From Candidatus Omnitrophota bacterium (GTDB taxonomy: Bacteria > Omnitrophota > Gorgyraeia > Zapsychrales > Fredricksoniimonadaceae): a DNA stretch of 6,584 bases. The stretch covers positions 1-6,584 of the forward strand of contig JACQQW010000110.1 in assembly GCA_016206745.1 (NCBI GenBank), given 5' to 3'. The notes beneath the pieces were generated by a model. The model searched no databases, had not been told where the DNA came from, and was given only the letters and a program-made list of their open reading frames with translations. Below, piece by piece: positions 1 through 6,276 of the stretch. A program made the position numbers and the translations under genes. How positions within the stretch are numbered: the first letter of the stretch is position 1; every line of letters begins with the position of its first letter.

Positions 1-2
1 AT

Positions 3-1763
3 TATATTGACCAGCAGCTGGAAGAATACCGCAAACAATTGGCGGAGCAGGAAGCCAAACTGCAGAAATTCAAACAAAATGAAAAAGTATTTGAAGTGAC
101 GGCGAACGTCAAACAGACGCTTGACCGCCTGACGATCCAGGGGACGTTCGAGTTTGAAAGCGAGATGGTCAAGATCGAGGCTGAGCTAAAGGCGCTGCAG
201 GAAGCGGACTCCACCCGTGAAGTCAAAAGCATATTTGATAAAATGACCAATGAAGACCTCTCCAATAATTATATTTTTGTGGGTCTGAAACGCCGTTTGC
301 TGGAACTTGAATTTGACCACTTTTTGCTTTTGATCGATTATACGGAGAAGCATCCCTCCGTCCTGACCCAGGACAAAGTCATTTCAGAAGTAAAAAATAA
401 AATCGTCAAAATGCTTAAAGGGAGTTCCAAAAGGCCGCCCACTCCTGCGCTGGAGGCTGATCTGGCCATGGCCATCAAAAAGCTTTTTTTGGAAACCCGC
501 AAAGAAGTCCTTTACCGGATAGTGAATAAATTTTACGGCGATTCCGGTTCGCTGTCTTCCAATCAAGTGGAGTACCTGGGGCTTAAACGCAATGTCGACC
601 GCCTGCTCAATTCCTACGATGTCCTTATCCAGCAGCGCGACGAGGCCAGATTGAATCTGGCCAAGGTCATCGATGATGTGGTCATGGTGGTTTCTCCTCC
701 GGAGGTGCCTCACAGGCCGATCAAACCCAATGCCAAGGTGAATTATCTGGTCAGTTGCGCCGTTGGATTATTGATGGGCATGGTCCTCGGCTTTATTAAG
801 GAAAGCATCGATTCTTCGGTCGGCACCATTCATGATGTGGAACAGGAACTTAATTTGTCCATTCTGGGCATTATTCCCCATGTCGGACGGGAATATATAA
901 TGTCCAGGATGGTTGAGGAAATGGATGAACCCGACAAGAAGACCCTGATGCAAAGGGTCCGGCTGGTGACTATAACCAATCCCAAGTCCTGGCCCGCGGA
1001 AAGCTATAAGATGCTGCGTTCTAATTTGATGCAATTGATCAAGACCAAGGACCTTAAGGCCATTCTTTTTACCAGTTCGGACATGCAGGAGGGGAAATCC
1101 GTGACGGTCGCCAATACCGCCGTGTCCATGGCGCAATTGGGAAAGAAAACCGTCCTGGTAGGGGCCAATATGCGCAGGCCGACGGATTATAAAATATTTG
1201 GGCTGGGCCGGGAACCGGGACTGTCCGATATTTTGATGGGGAACATTTCCTGGCAAAACGCCATCAATACTTCCGTCGACATTTTGATCGGCGGATTTAA
1301 TGTGGATGATTTGCTGCAAATGCCCGGCATTGACAATTTAAACATCATCACCACGGGACGGGCCGTGGACAATGTGTCGGAACTGCTTAATTCCAAGGCC
1401 TTCGACCAGCTGCTTAAAGAGCTTAAAGCGCATTTTGATGTGGTGATCGTTGACTGTTCGCCGGTGATGGCCGTGCCGGACGCGGTGACCATGTGTGACC
1501 GCGTCGATGGGGTGGTGTTGGTCTATAAGGTGGGGCATACATCCAAAGACGTATTGAAAATGGCCAAGTCTCATTTATTGAAGGCCCGGGCCAATCTGCT
1601 GGGCGTTGTGCTCAATGACATCAAGACCGAGGCCCAGGTCGGTTATTCCGCCTTTAGTTACCGGTATTACGGGGAAAAGCCGGAGAAGCAGGAAGGGCTG
1701 GTCGAGAAAGTCAAGAGGCAGTTCCAGAAAGGGCCGCAAGCCGGGAAATCATCCGATGCATAA
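3..1763 (+). CDS. Wzz-type chain-length regulator fused to a BY-kinase-like domain (5' partial)
   Basis: Inner-membrane polysaccharide co-polymerase with a cytoplasmic tyrosine-autokinase-like domain; the family controls chain length or assembly of surface glycans. The frame is open to the left edge, so the N-terminus and first membrane helix are missing; 586 residues are visible (residue 1 = codon at 3). In order: a long charged helical periplasmic part (about 1-240) ending in a GNVR-like segment and a Pro-rich PPEVPHRPIKP stretch; second membrane helix about 248-268; a linker with ESYKMLRSNL typical of BY-kinases; Walker A TSSDMQEGKS at 357-366 (Lys365); Walker A' at 387-391; Walker B VIVDCSP with Asp484; and a C-terminal tyrosine cluster (Tyr548, 553, 555, 556). 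Oddity: Walker A' reads GANMR where the family has DxDxR, so both acidic residues are gone. ATP binding may remain but phosphotransfer is doubtful (inference). The stop overlaps the next gene by 8 nt. Family assignment is firm; kinase activity is not. Confidence 0.93.
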   Translation, partial: YIDQQLEEYRKQLAEQEAKLQKFKQNEKVFEVTANVKQTLDRLTIQGTFEFESEMVKIEAELKALQEADSTREVKSIFDKMTNEDLSNNYIFVGLKRRLLELEFDHFLLLIDYTEKHPSVLTQDKVISEVKNKIVKMLKGSSKRPPTPALEADLAMAIKKLFLETRKEVLYRIVNKFYGDSGSLSSNQVEYLGLKRNVDRLLNSYDVLIQQRDEARLNLAKVIDDVVMVVSPPEVPHRPIKPNAKVNYLVSCAVGLLMGMVLGFIKESIDSSVGTIHDVEQELNLSILGIIPHVGREYIMSRMVEEMDEPDKKTLMQRVRLVTITNPKSWPAESYKMLRSNLMQLIKTKDLKAILFTSSDMQEGKSVTVANTAVSMAQLGKKTVLVGANMRRPTDYKIFGLGREPGLSDILMGNISWQNAINTSVDILIGGFNVDDLLQMPGIDNLNIITTGRAVDNVSELLNSKAFDQLLKELKAHFDVVIVDCSPVMAVPDAVTMCDRVDGVVLVYKVGHTSKDVLKMAKSHLLKARANLLGVVLNDIKTEAQVGYSAFSYRYYGEKPEKQEGLVEKVKRQFQKGPQAGKSSDA

Positions 1764-3189
1764 AAGTGTGAATAGCGCCGTTTTAGGGGTGGTATTTTTA
1801 TGCCTGTTTATGGGCATGGCTGTTTCCTCCGTTCCGCTGGTCCCTCTTCTGGTTGTGGCCAGTATTTTTTTGTTCATTTTTGCTTTTGTTTACACCGATT
1901 CCGCCATGGTTTTGTTGATTTTTGCCATGCTTTTGTCGCCGGAATTGGCGTTGGGCGCCATTTCCAAACAAAAAGACATCATGGTGAGGATTGACGATTT
2001 GCTGATCATTGTCTTCTTTCTCGCCTGGCTGGCGCGTACGGCGCTGACAAAAAACCGCCGGTTCATCCGGAAGTCGCCGCTTAACCGGTCCATATTGTTT
2101 TACAGCTGCATTGTTGTTTTCTCGACCACAAAGGGGATGATCATCGGAAACGTGGTGCCGTTGAAAGGCGTTTTTTTTATGTTGAAATATATAGAATATT
2201 TCATGGTTTTTTACCTGGCCACGGGTATTCTGCGGGATAAAAAACAAATGGAAATGTATTTGAAGGCTTTTTTGATCGTTTTTGCCATCGTTAATATTTA
2301 TGCCTTTTTCCAAATCGCCCATACGGACCGGGTTTCGGCGCCGTTTCAACCCCGGGGAGGAGAGCCCAACACATTGGGCGGTTACCAGGTGTTGATGCTG
2401 GGGGTTTTGATCGGGTTATTGACGCATGTGCGTTTAGGGTTTTGGAAATGGCCTTTGATCGGGCTGGCACTTTTTACGCTGGTCCCTTTAGGGTACACCT
2501 TTTCGAGAGCGTCCTATATGGCCCTTATTCCCATGTATTTAACTTCCATCCTTTTTAATAAATTTTCCACCCGCACCGTGCTTCTGGGAGGCTTGATTCT
2601 GGGGATTGTTTTATTTATTACGTTTAAACCGACAGAGATCATTAACCGGCTCAATGACACCTTCACGGCGGAGTATCAGGAAGGGATCCCACCGGTTAAA
2701 ATTTTGGATGTGACCCTGGGGCCCTCACCGTCGGCGCGCATTTGGGACTGGATTGAATTGTTCGGGGCATGGAAAAAGCAGCCGTTTTTAGGGTATGGCC
2801 TGACCGGCGCGCGTTTTGTGGACAGCCAATACATCACCGTTTTGGTGGAAACAGGGCTGGTGGGGCTGGTGTCTTTTATGCTTTTACTGGGCGTCATCTT
2901 TTTTAGGACCGTGAAGATTTATAGACAAAGCAAAGACCCTTTGTACAAAGGACTGGCCATAGGATTTTTGGCCGGGCATGTGGGCCTGATGGTCCACGCG
3001 CTTACTGCCAATACGTTTATCATCATCCGCATCATGGAGCCCTACTGGTTCTTGGCCGCCATGGTCATGATGGTCCCTCAATTGGAGCGGCCGCAAGCGG
3101 CAGCCCCGGCGGTGCCGGCCCCGGAAAAGAAACAGGACTATATCCGTAATACCAAATTTTTATTAAGCTCTGGGAAGGGCCTGGTATGA
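1756..3189 (+). CDS. O-antigen ligase/polymerase family membrane protein (Wzy_C-type)
   Basis: Polytopic inner-membrane protein of the Wzy/WaaL superfamily, which joins undecaprenyl-linked glycan units to each other (polymerase) or to lipid A core (ligase) on the periplasmic face. 477 residues, rich in hydrophobic segments (about 10-12 helices). Family-like signatures: PFQPRGGEPN around 196-205; FSRASY with Arg251; a large periplasmic loop from about 290; then ARIWDW with Arg328, the QPFLGYGLTG stretch around 342-349, and VETGLVGLVSF, the usual Wzy_C order. A Pro/Ala-rich cytoplasmic tail of about 40 residues follows the last helix. I chose the ATG at 1756 because the membrane protein begins cleanly there and overlaps the kinase gene by 8 nt; the in-frame GTG at 1606 would add 50 basic residues read out of frame from the kinase gene. 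The ribosome site is weak (GGGA), so coupling to the upstream gene is likely. Polymerase and ligase cannot be separated from sequence; with an ABC exporter next door, ligase is attractive. Confidence 0.88.
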   Translation: MHKSVNSAVLGVVFLCLFMGMAVSSVPLVPLLVVASIFLFIFAFVYTDSAMVLLIFAMLLSPELALGAISKQKDIMVRIDDLLIIVFFLAWLARTALTKNRRFIRKSPLNRSILFYSCIVVFSTTKGMIIGNVVPLKGVFFMLKYIEYFMVFYLATGILRDKKQMEMYLKAFLIVFAIVNIYAFFQIAHTDRVSAPFQPRGGEPNTLGGYQVLMLGVLIGLLTHVRLGFWKWPLIGLALFTLVPLGYTFSRASYMALIPMYLTSILFNKFSTRTVLLGGLILGIVLFITFKPTEIINRLNDTFTAEYQEGIPPVKILDVTLGPSPSARIWDWIELFGAWKKQPFLGYGLTGARFVDSQYITVLVETGLVGLVSFMLLLGVIFFRTVKIYRQSKDPLYKGLAIGFLAGHVGLMVHALTANTFIIIRIMEPYWFLAAMVMMVPQLERPQAAAPAVPAPEKKQDYIRNTKFLLSSGKGLV

Positions 3190-4022
3190 ACGATCACACG
3201 CATATTTACGAACCCCACAAACAGCTCAAGCTCGGCATGAAGATCTGGGCTGAAATGTTCCGGGAACTGTTTCAGTTCCGGGAACTGATCTGGCGTTTGT
3301 TTATCCGGGACCTGTCTGCCAAATATAAACAATCTGTTTTAGGAAACCTGTGGAGCTTGGTGATGCCGTTTGTGGCGATCGGCACTTTTATGTACCTTAA
3401 CCACGCCGGGATTTTAGACATTGGGCAAACCCAGATGCCGTATCCGTTGTACGCGCTCATCGGCCTGTCGGTTTGGCAGGTTTTTGCTACCGGTTTAAGT
3501 TCCGGCGCCAATAGTTTGGTGGGCGCGGGGGACTTGATTACCAAGATCAGTTTCCCCAGGGAAGTCCTGGTGATTGCATCCATGGCCCAAAGTGTTTTTG
3601 AATTTTTGATAAAATTTGTCCTGATCATTGTTTTTTTTCTGGTTTTTCAATTTTCTCCTTCCTGGAACATTGTTTTTCTTCCCCTTGTGCTGGTGCCGCT
3701 GGTGTTTTTGACCGTTGGTTTGGCGTTGATTTTGGCATTGCTCAACGGGGTGATGCGCGATATCGGCAACATTGTTTCATTATTGCTGATGTTCCTGATG
3801 TTTTTGACGCCGGTGTTATATCCCATACCCGGCAAGGGCCTTTTGTTTTTTGAACTTAATTTTTTATCGCCGCTGGTCAATGCGCCCAGAGACCTCATCG
3901 CTTTTGGCCATATCCAGCAGCCGGGACATTTTATGATGGCCGCGGGGATTTCCTTGCTGATATTTTTGGTCTCATGGCGTATTTTTCATCTGGCGGAAAC
4001 CAAGATCCCGGAGAGGATGTAA
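3186..4022 (+). CDS. wzm: ABC-2 type polysaccharide export permease (Wzm-like)
   Basis: Membrane subunit of the ABC exporter that moves completed lipid-linked O-antigen or similar glycan across the inner membrane, working as a dimer with Wzt. 278 residues, close to usual Wzm length. Visible: an amphipathic N-terminal interface helix with two FREL units (25-34); the hallmark RDLSAKYKQSVLGNLW at 41-56 leading into helix 1; further membrane segments about 86-104, 129-154, 162-187, 193-213 and 249-265; FPRE at 123-126; FLTPVLYP at 206-213; and a C-terminus ending in the ETKIPERM type expected for the family. The ATG overlaps the upstream stop as ATGA, and AAGGG at 3175-3179 lies 6 nt before it, so this start is well supported. 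The ATPase gene begins 2 nt after the stop. The symbol is used by family; the strain-specific name is unknown. Confidence 0.93.
   Translation: MNDHTHIYEPHKQLKLGMKIWAEMFRELFQFRELIWRLFIRDLSAKYKQSVLGNLWSLVMPFVAIGTFMYLNHAGILDIGQTQMPYPLYALIGLSVWQVFATGLSSGANSLVGAGDLITKISFPREVLVIASMAQSVFEFLIKFVLIIVFFLVFQFSPSWNIVFLPLVLVPLVFLTVGLALILALLNGVMRDIGNIVSLLLMFLMFLTPVLYPIPGKGLLFFELNFLSPLVNAPRDLIAFGHIQQPGHFMMAAGISLLIFLVSWRIFHLAETKIPERM
4010..4016 (+). promoter_or_regulatory. Ribosome binding site that fixes the Wzt start
   Basis: GGAGAGG, 8 nt before the TTG at 4025, inside the last codons of the permease gene. The in-frame ATG at 3974 has no purine-rich site upstream (the preceding bases are T-rich). The site therefore argues for TTG initiation and a 2-nt intergenic gap rather than a 49-nt overlap. 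Confidence 0.75.
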
Positions 4023-4024
4023 CA

Positions 4025-5251
4025 TTGAGCGACATCGCTGTCCGGTGCGAACATGCCGGTAAGAAATTCTGCAAGAGCCTGAAAAAATCCATGTTGTATG
4101 GAGGCCTGGATATTTTTGGCAGTGTATTCGGCGCAGTCCCGGACTCTACTATTTTGCGCCCGGAGGAATTTTGGGCCGTGGATGAAGTTTCATTTGAGCT
4201 AAAGCGGGGAGAAAGTTTCGGTATCATCGGCCCTAATGGGTCCGGAAAATCGACGCTGTTGAAAATGCTCAACGGCATTTTTATGCCGGACAAAGGAAGG
4301 ATCACGGTCAATGGGAAAATGGGGGCCCTCATCCAGGTCGGCGCCGGGTTTCATCCCATGCTCAGCGGCCGGGAAAATATTTATATCAACGGCGCCATTT
4401 TGGGCATGACCAAAAAAGAACTCGACCGGAAATTTGATTCCATCGTGGATTTTGCCGATATCAGCGACTTTCTGGATTCACCGGTCAAATTTTATTCCAG
4501 CGGCATGTATGTGCGCCTCGGTTTTGCCATCGCCGTCCATTGTGAGCCGGATATTTTATTGATCGATGAAATATTAGCGGTGGGGGACAAGGCTTTTCAG
4601 ATCAAATGTTATCAAAGGATGCATGAGATCAAAAAAAAGGGCACCACGATCATTTTAGTTTCCCACAATGAATATGTTGTGCGTGAACACACCGGTCGAT
4701 GCCTGTATTTAAACCATGGAAAACAGCGGTCCATGGGGCCCAGCGAAGAAACGATCAATGTTTATATTAAAGATGTGTATGAGCAGCGGTCGCAGCAGAG
4801 GACAGTCAATAATTCACAGGACCCGAATAAACAAAAATACGCCGAAATCATAGGTCTGAAATTTTGTAATGTCCAAGGCCGGGAAACAAGTTTTATTGAA
4901 TCCGGCGCGGCGCTGGATGTGTTCATTGAATTTATGGTCCACGAAGACATGGACAAGCCCATTTTGGGGGTCAATTTTTACGCAGACGACGGCGCCTTGG
5001 TTTATGGCGCCAACAGCCATTATGAGCAATTTGAAGTCAAAGAATTCCTCCGCGGCCCGCACTCGGTCAAGATCCATATCCCTCATTTTTATTTACCGAC
5101 CAATGATTACCTGTGTTCCGTGGTGGTCGCGCAGGAAAATGTGGGCAATTTGATAGACTGGCATGATTCCCGATATAAATTGGTCGTGGGCCGCGCCCCT
5201 AATGCCAGAGGGTTGTTGAAACTGCCGACCCAATGGGAGATCTTAAAGTAA
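4025..5251 (+). CDS. wzt: ABC exporter ATPase with C-terminal glycan-binding domain (Wzt-like)
   Basis: ATPase that powers Wzm-mediated glycan export; the C-terminal domain of this family recognises the exported polysaccharide. 408 residues from the TTG. That start gives MSDIAVRCEHAGKKF, matching the normal Wzt opening, whereas the ATG at 3974 adds 17 unrelated residues. NBD (about 1-245): Walker A GPNGSGKS at 69-76, Q-loop in ALIQVGAGFHP, GRENIYINGAILGM typical of the polysaccharide subfamily, signature SSGM at 158-161, Walker B DILLIDE at 176-182, AVGD D-loop, switch His214. After a hydrophilic linker (about 250-275), a beta-rich Wzt_C-like domain (about 280-408) shows ESGAALDVFIEF, GVNFYADDGALVYGANS from 315, and a closing GLLKLPTQWE. 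All catalytic elements are intact. A C-terminal domain implies substrate selectivity, often for a terminal modification, which may connect to the methyltransferase 3 nt downstream (inference). Confidence 0.94.
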   Translation: MSDIAVRCEHAGKKFCKSLKKSMLYGGLDIFGSVFGAVPDSTILRPEEFWAVDEVSFELKRGESFGIIGPNGSGKSTLLKMLNGIFMPDKGRITVNGKMGALIQVGAGFHPMLSGRENIYINGAILGMTKKELDRKFDSIVDFADISDFLDSPVKFYSSGMYVRLGFAIAVHCEPDILLIDEILAVGDKAFQIKCYQRMHEIKKKGTTIILVSHNEYVVREHTGRCLYLNHGKQRSMGPSEETINVYIKDVYEQRSQQRTVNNSQDPNKQKYAEIIGLKFCNVQGRETSFIESGAALDVFIEFMVHEDMDKPILGVNFYADDGALVYGANSHYEQFEVKEFLRGPHSVKIHIPHFYLPTNDYLCSVVVAQENVGNLIDWHDSRYKLVVGRAPNARGLLKLPTQWEILK

Positions 5252-5254
5252 GCC

Positions 5255-5992
5255 ATGTTTTTGGAATCCATTAAAAATTTTTTTACCCATGATAAGGATA
5301 TAGAAGTGGACCCGCGATGGGTAGCTTTGAAAAAAAGGCTGAAACAGGCCCACAGCATTGTCGATTTAGGCTGCGGCAATAATCCTGTTGCCGGGGCCGT
5401 GGTGGGGGTGGATTTTTATATCGATCCTAAGGAGCGGCATGCCGGCACAGGGCCGGTGATCGATACCGCGCAATTTAAACAAAGGGGTGTTGAATTTATC
5501 CACACCCGCATTGACGGCCCATTGCCGTTTAAAGACAAACAGTTTGATTTTGCCTACAGCCATCATGTGTTCGAGCATTTGGATGATCCGCAGACGGCGT
5601 GCAGGGACATGATGCGCATTGCCAGGGCAGGGGCGATCATTACGCCGGCGTTCTTTGCGGAACACATTTTTGGCCGGCCTTATCACCGGTGGCTGATCAT
5701 GGAGCGGGGCAATCGCCTGCTGTTTTTTCGTAAAAGGGATTTTGAACAAACTCCTTTTGGCCTGCCGCCTAAGTTCGATAAAAATAAAAACAGCTGGGTC
5801 ATGGATGACAATACCAATCCATTCGACATGCTGCTCAATGATGAAGGATGGTATAAGGGTCAGGAGGGACAAATGCCGAAATTGTCGAAGATTTTGCAAA
5901 AACACTGGCATGCCCATTCGCCCTTATTGGAAATAGTTTTTATTTGGGACAATGAGTTTGAATGGAAGATTTTTGATGATGTGGAAAAATAA
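5255..5992 (+). CDS. Class I SAM-dependent methyltransferase
   Basis: Predicted cytoplasmic methyltransferase, 245 residues. Motif I VDLGCGNNP at 36-44 (the SAM-binding glycine loop), an acidic residue ending strand 2 (Asp53 in VVGVDFYID), and FDFAYSHHVFEHLDD at about 97-111, the Methyltransf_11-type post-motif with Asp98 and His/Glu residues. The C-terminal half is rich in aromatic and basic residues (PYHRWLIMERGNRLLFFRKR) and may form the acceptor site; no close substrate family is recognised. The ATG lies 3 nt after the ATPase stop; the nearest purine run, GGGAGA at 5235-5240, is rather far (14 nt), so reinitiation after the ATPase is plausible. Its position suggests it methylates a sugar of the exported glycan, perhaps at the chain end, but that is inferred from context only. 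No intrinsic terminator with a T-run follows. Confidence 0.87.
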   Translation: MFLESIKNFFTHDKDIEVDPRWVALKKRLKQAHSIVDLGCGNNPVAGAVVGVDFYIDPKERHAGTGPVIDTAQFKQRGVEFIHTRIDGPLPFKDKQFDFAYSHHVFEHLDDPQTACRDMMRIARAGAIITPAFFAEHIFGRPYHRWLIMERGNRLLFFRKRDFEQTPFGLPPKFDKNKNSWVMDDNTNPFDMLLNDEGWYKGQEGQMPKLSKILQKHWHAHSPLLEIVFIWDNEFEWKIFDDVEK

Positions 5993-6003
5993 AATTGAAG
6001 TGT

Positions 6004-6023
6004 TCAGTCCAGTTGACGACTGA
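6004..6023. repeat. Inverted repeat around the -35 element
   Basis: Arms TCAGTC (6004-6009) and GACTGA (6018-6023) are perfect 6-bp complements separated by 8 nt. They flank and partly overlap the proposed -35 hexamer at 6013-6018. This could be an operator half-site pair; it has no T-run and is not a terminator. Short arms mean chance remains possible. Confidence 0.4.
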
Positions 6024-6041
6024 CAGCCATATGGCTATAAC
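6013..6041 (+). promoter_or_regulatory. Sigma70-type promoter for the downstream locus
   Basis: TTGACG (6013-6018) and TATAAC (6036-6041) each match five of six consensus bases and are separated by exactly 17 nt. Transcription would start near 6048, giving a leader of about 230 nt before the gene at 6277. The hexamer fit and spacing are seen directly; activity is inferred and assumes a housekeeping sigma factor with the standard consensus in this organism. Confidence 0.6.
6025..6036. repeat. 12-bp perfect palindrome in the promoter spacer
   Basis: AGCCATATGGCT reads the same on both strands. It fills most of the spacer between -35 and -10 and shares its last base with the -10 hexamer, a position where a bound dimeric regulator would block or remodel polymerase binding. 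The operator role is inferred. Confidence 0.5.
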
Positions 6042-6046
6042 ATACA

Positions 6047-6069
6047 CTTGTATGTAATGAACATACAAG
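6047..6069 (+). repeat. 9-bp inverted repeat/hairpin at the predicted transcription start
   Basis: CTTGTATGT (6047-6055) and ACATACAAG (6061-6069) are perfect complements around the 5-nt loop AATGA. The repeat starts 6 nt after the -10 hexamer, so it would be either a repressor operator at +1 or a hairpin at the extreme 5' end of the mRNA. A third copy of the core, ACATACA at 6040-6046, can also pair with 6049-6055, giving two mutually exclusive foldings. There is no T-run after it, so it is not an intrinsic terminator. Confidence 0.6.
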
Positions 6070-6142
6070 AGGTGCCTAGAAATCAAGCGAAGAATAGAAT
6101 GGGAAGAATTAGAAAATCCTGATTTTAACTGGTCGAATTCAA

Positions 6143-6160
6143 CGCTTTCCCTAGGAAGCG
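6143..6160 (+). repeat. Bulged hairpin in the leader
   Basis: CGC-T-TTCC (6143-6150) pairs with GGAA-GCG (6154-6160) around the 3-nt loop CTA, with T6146 bulged. It is modest in size and is followed by GAGATAAACAAAC, not a T-run. It could be part of a structured leader RNA; function unknown. Confidence 0.3.
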
Positions 6161-6197
6161 GAGATAAACAAACATGTCTAGAGGTGTACTGGTTAGT

Positions 6198-6202
6198 GGA
6201 GG
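6198..6202 (+). promoter_or_regulatory. Strong ribosome site for the 19-codon leader ORF
   Basis: GGAGG, a consensus core, lies 6 nt before the ATG at 6209. It is the best such site in the region downstream of the operon, while the longer gene at 6277 has none directly upstream. Confidence 0.4.
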
Positions 6203-6208
6203 TCATTG

Positions 6209-6268
6209 ATGCCAAAACAAACAAATGTTGATTCCTGTGACTATCATCCTGTTTTTATATGCGATTAA
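6209..6268 (+). CDS. Possible 19-residue leader peptide
   Basis: ATG to TAA encodes MPKQTNVDSCDYHPVFICD, preceded by a GGAGG site at ideal spacing. The stop lies 8 nt before the ATG of the secreted-protein gene, which has no ribosome site of its own, so ribosomes finishing here could reinitiate there. The peptide has two cysteines and no run of a single amino acid of the classic attenuator kind. It may instead be a chance short frame; no family is recognised. Confidence 0.3.
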   Translation: MPKQTNVDSCDYHPVFICD

Positions 6269-6276
6269 ATTAAACT

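Larger units (their letters stand above)
5993..6276. other. Signal-dense intergenic/leader region
   Basis: This 284-nt gap separates the operon from the next gene and holds no convincing ordinary gene. It contains a promoter interleaved with inverted repeats (6004-6069), a purine-rich stretch (about 6088-6117), a bulged hairpin (6143-6160), and a 19-codon ORF with a strong ribosome site (6209-6268). The heptamer AGAGGTG occurs at 6068-6074 and again at 6180-6186. A plus-strand frame stays open from 6061 to the stop at 6229-6231 but has no usable start codon near its beginning. There is no G+C-rich hairpin followed by a T-run, so no intrinsic terminator for the upstream operon is seen. Confidence 0.6.

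Noticed and set aside
1606..1755. GTG start at 1606 for the Wzy_C-type protein
   Set aside because: It would overlap the kinase gene by over 150 nt and add a basic Arg/Ser/Lys-rich stretch that is just the kinase gene read in another frame. ATG 1756 gives a normal membrane protein N-terminus.
384..5917. Several minus-strand open frames of 60-183 codons inside the operon genes
   Set aside because: All lie antisense to well-supported genes, have biased His/Gln/Arg-rich or low-complexity composition, and show no domain.
6004..6023. Rho-independent terminator after the methyltransferase gene
   Set aside because: The stem is only 6 bp with an 8-nt loop and no T-run follows; it overlaps the -35 element instead.
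6057..6122. 21-codon basic ORF starting inside the hairpin loop (ATG 6057)
   Set aside because: No ribosome site, start buried in the 9-bp inverted repeat, and composition driven by the purine-rich tract.
5940..6224. Minus-strand 94-codon open frame covering the intergenic region
   Set aside because: It runs antisense into the methyltransferase 3' end, has no recognisable domain, and competes with a plus-strand promoter and leader. Probably a chance frame in low-constraint sequence, although a similarity search would settle it.
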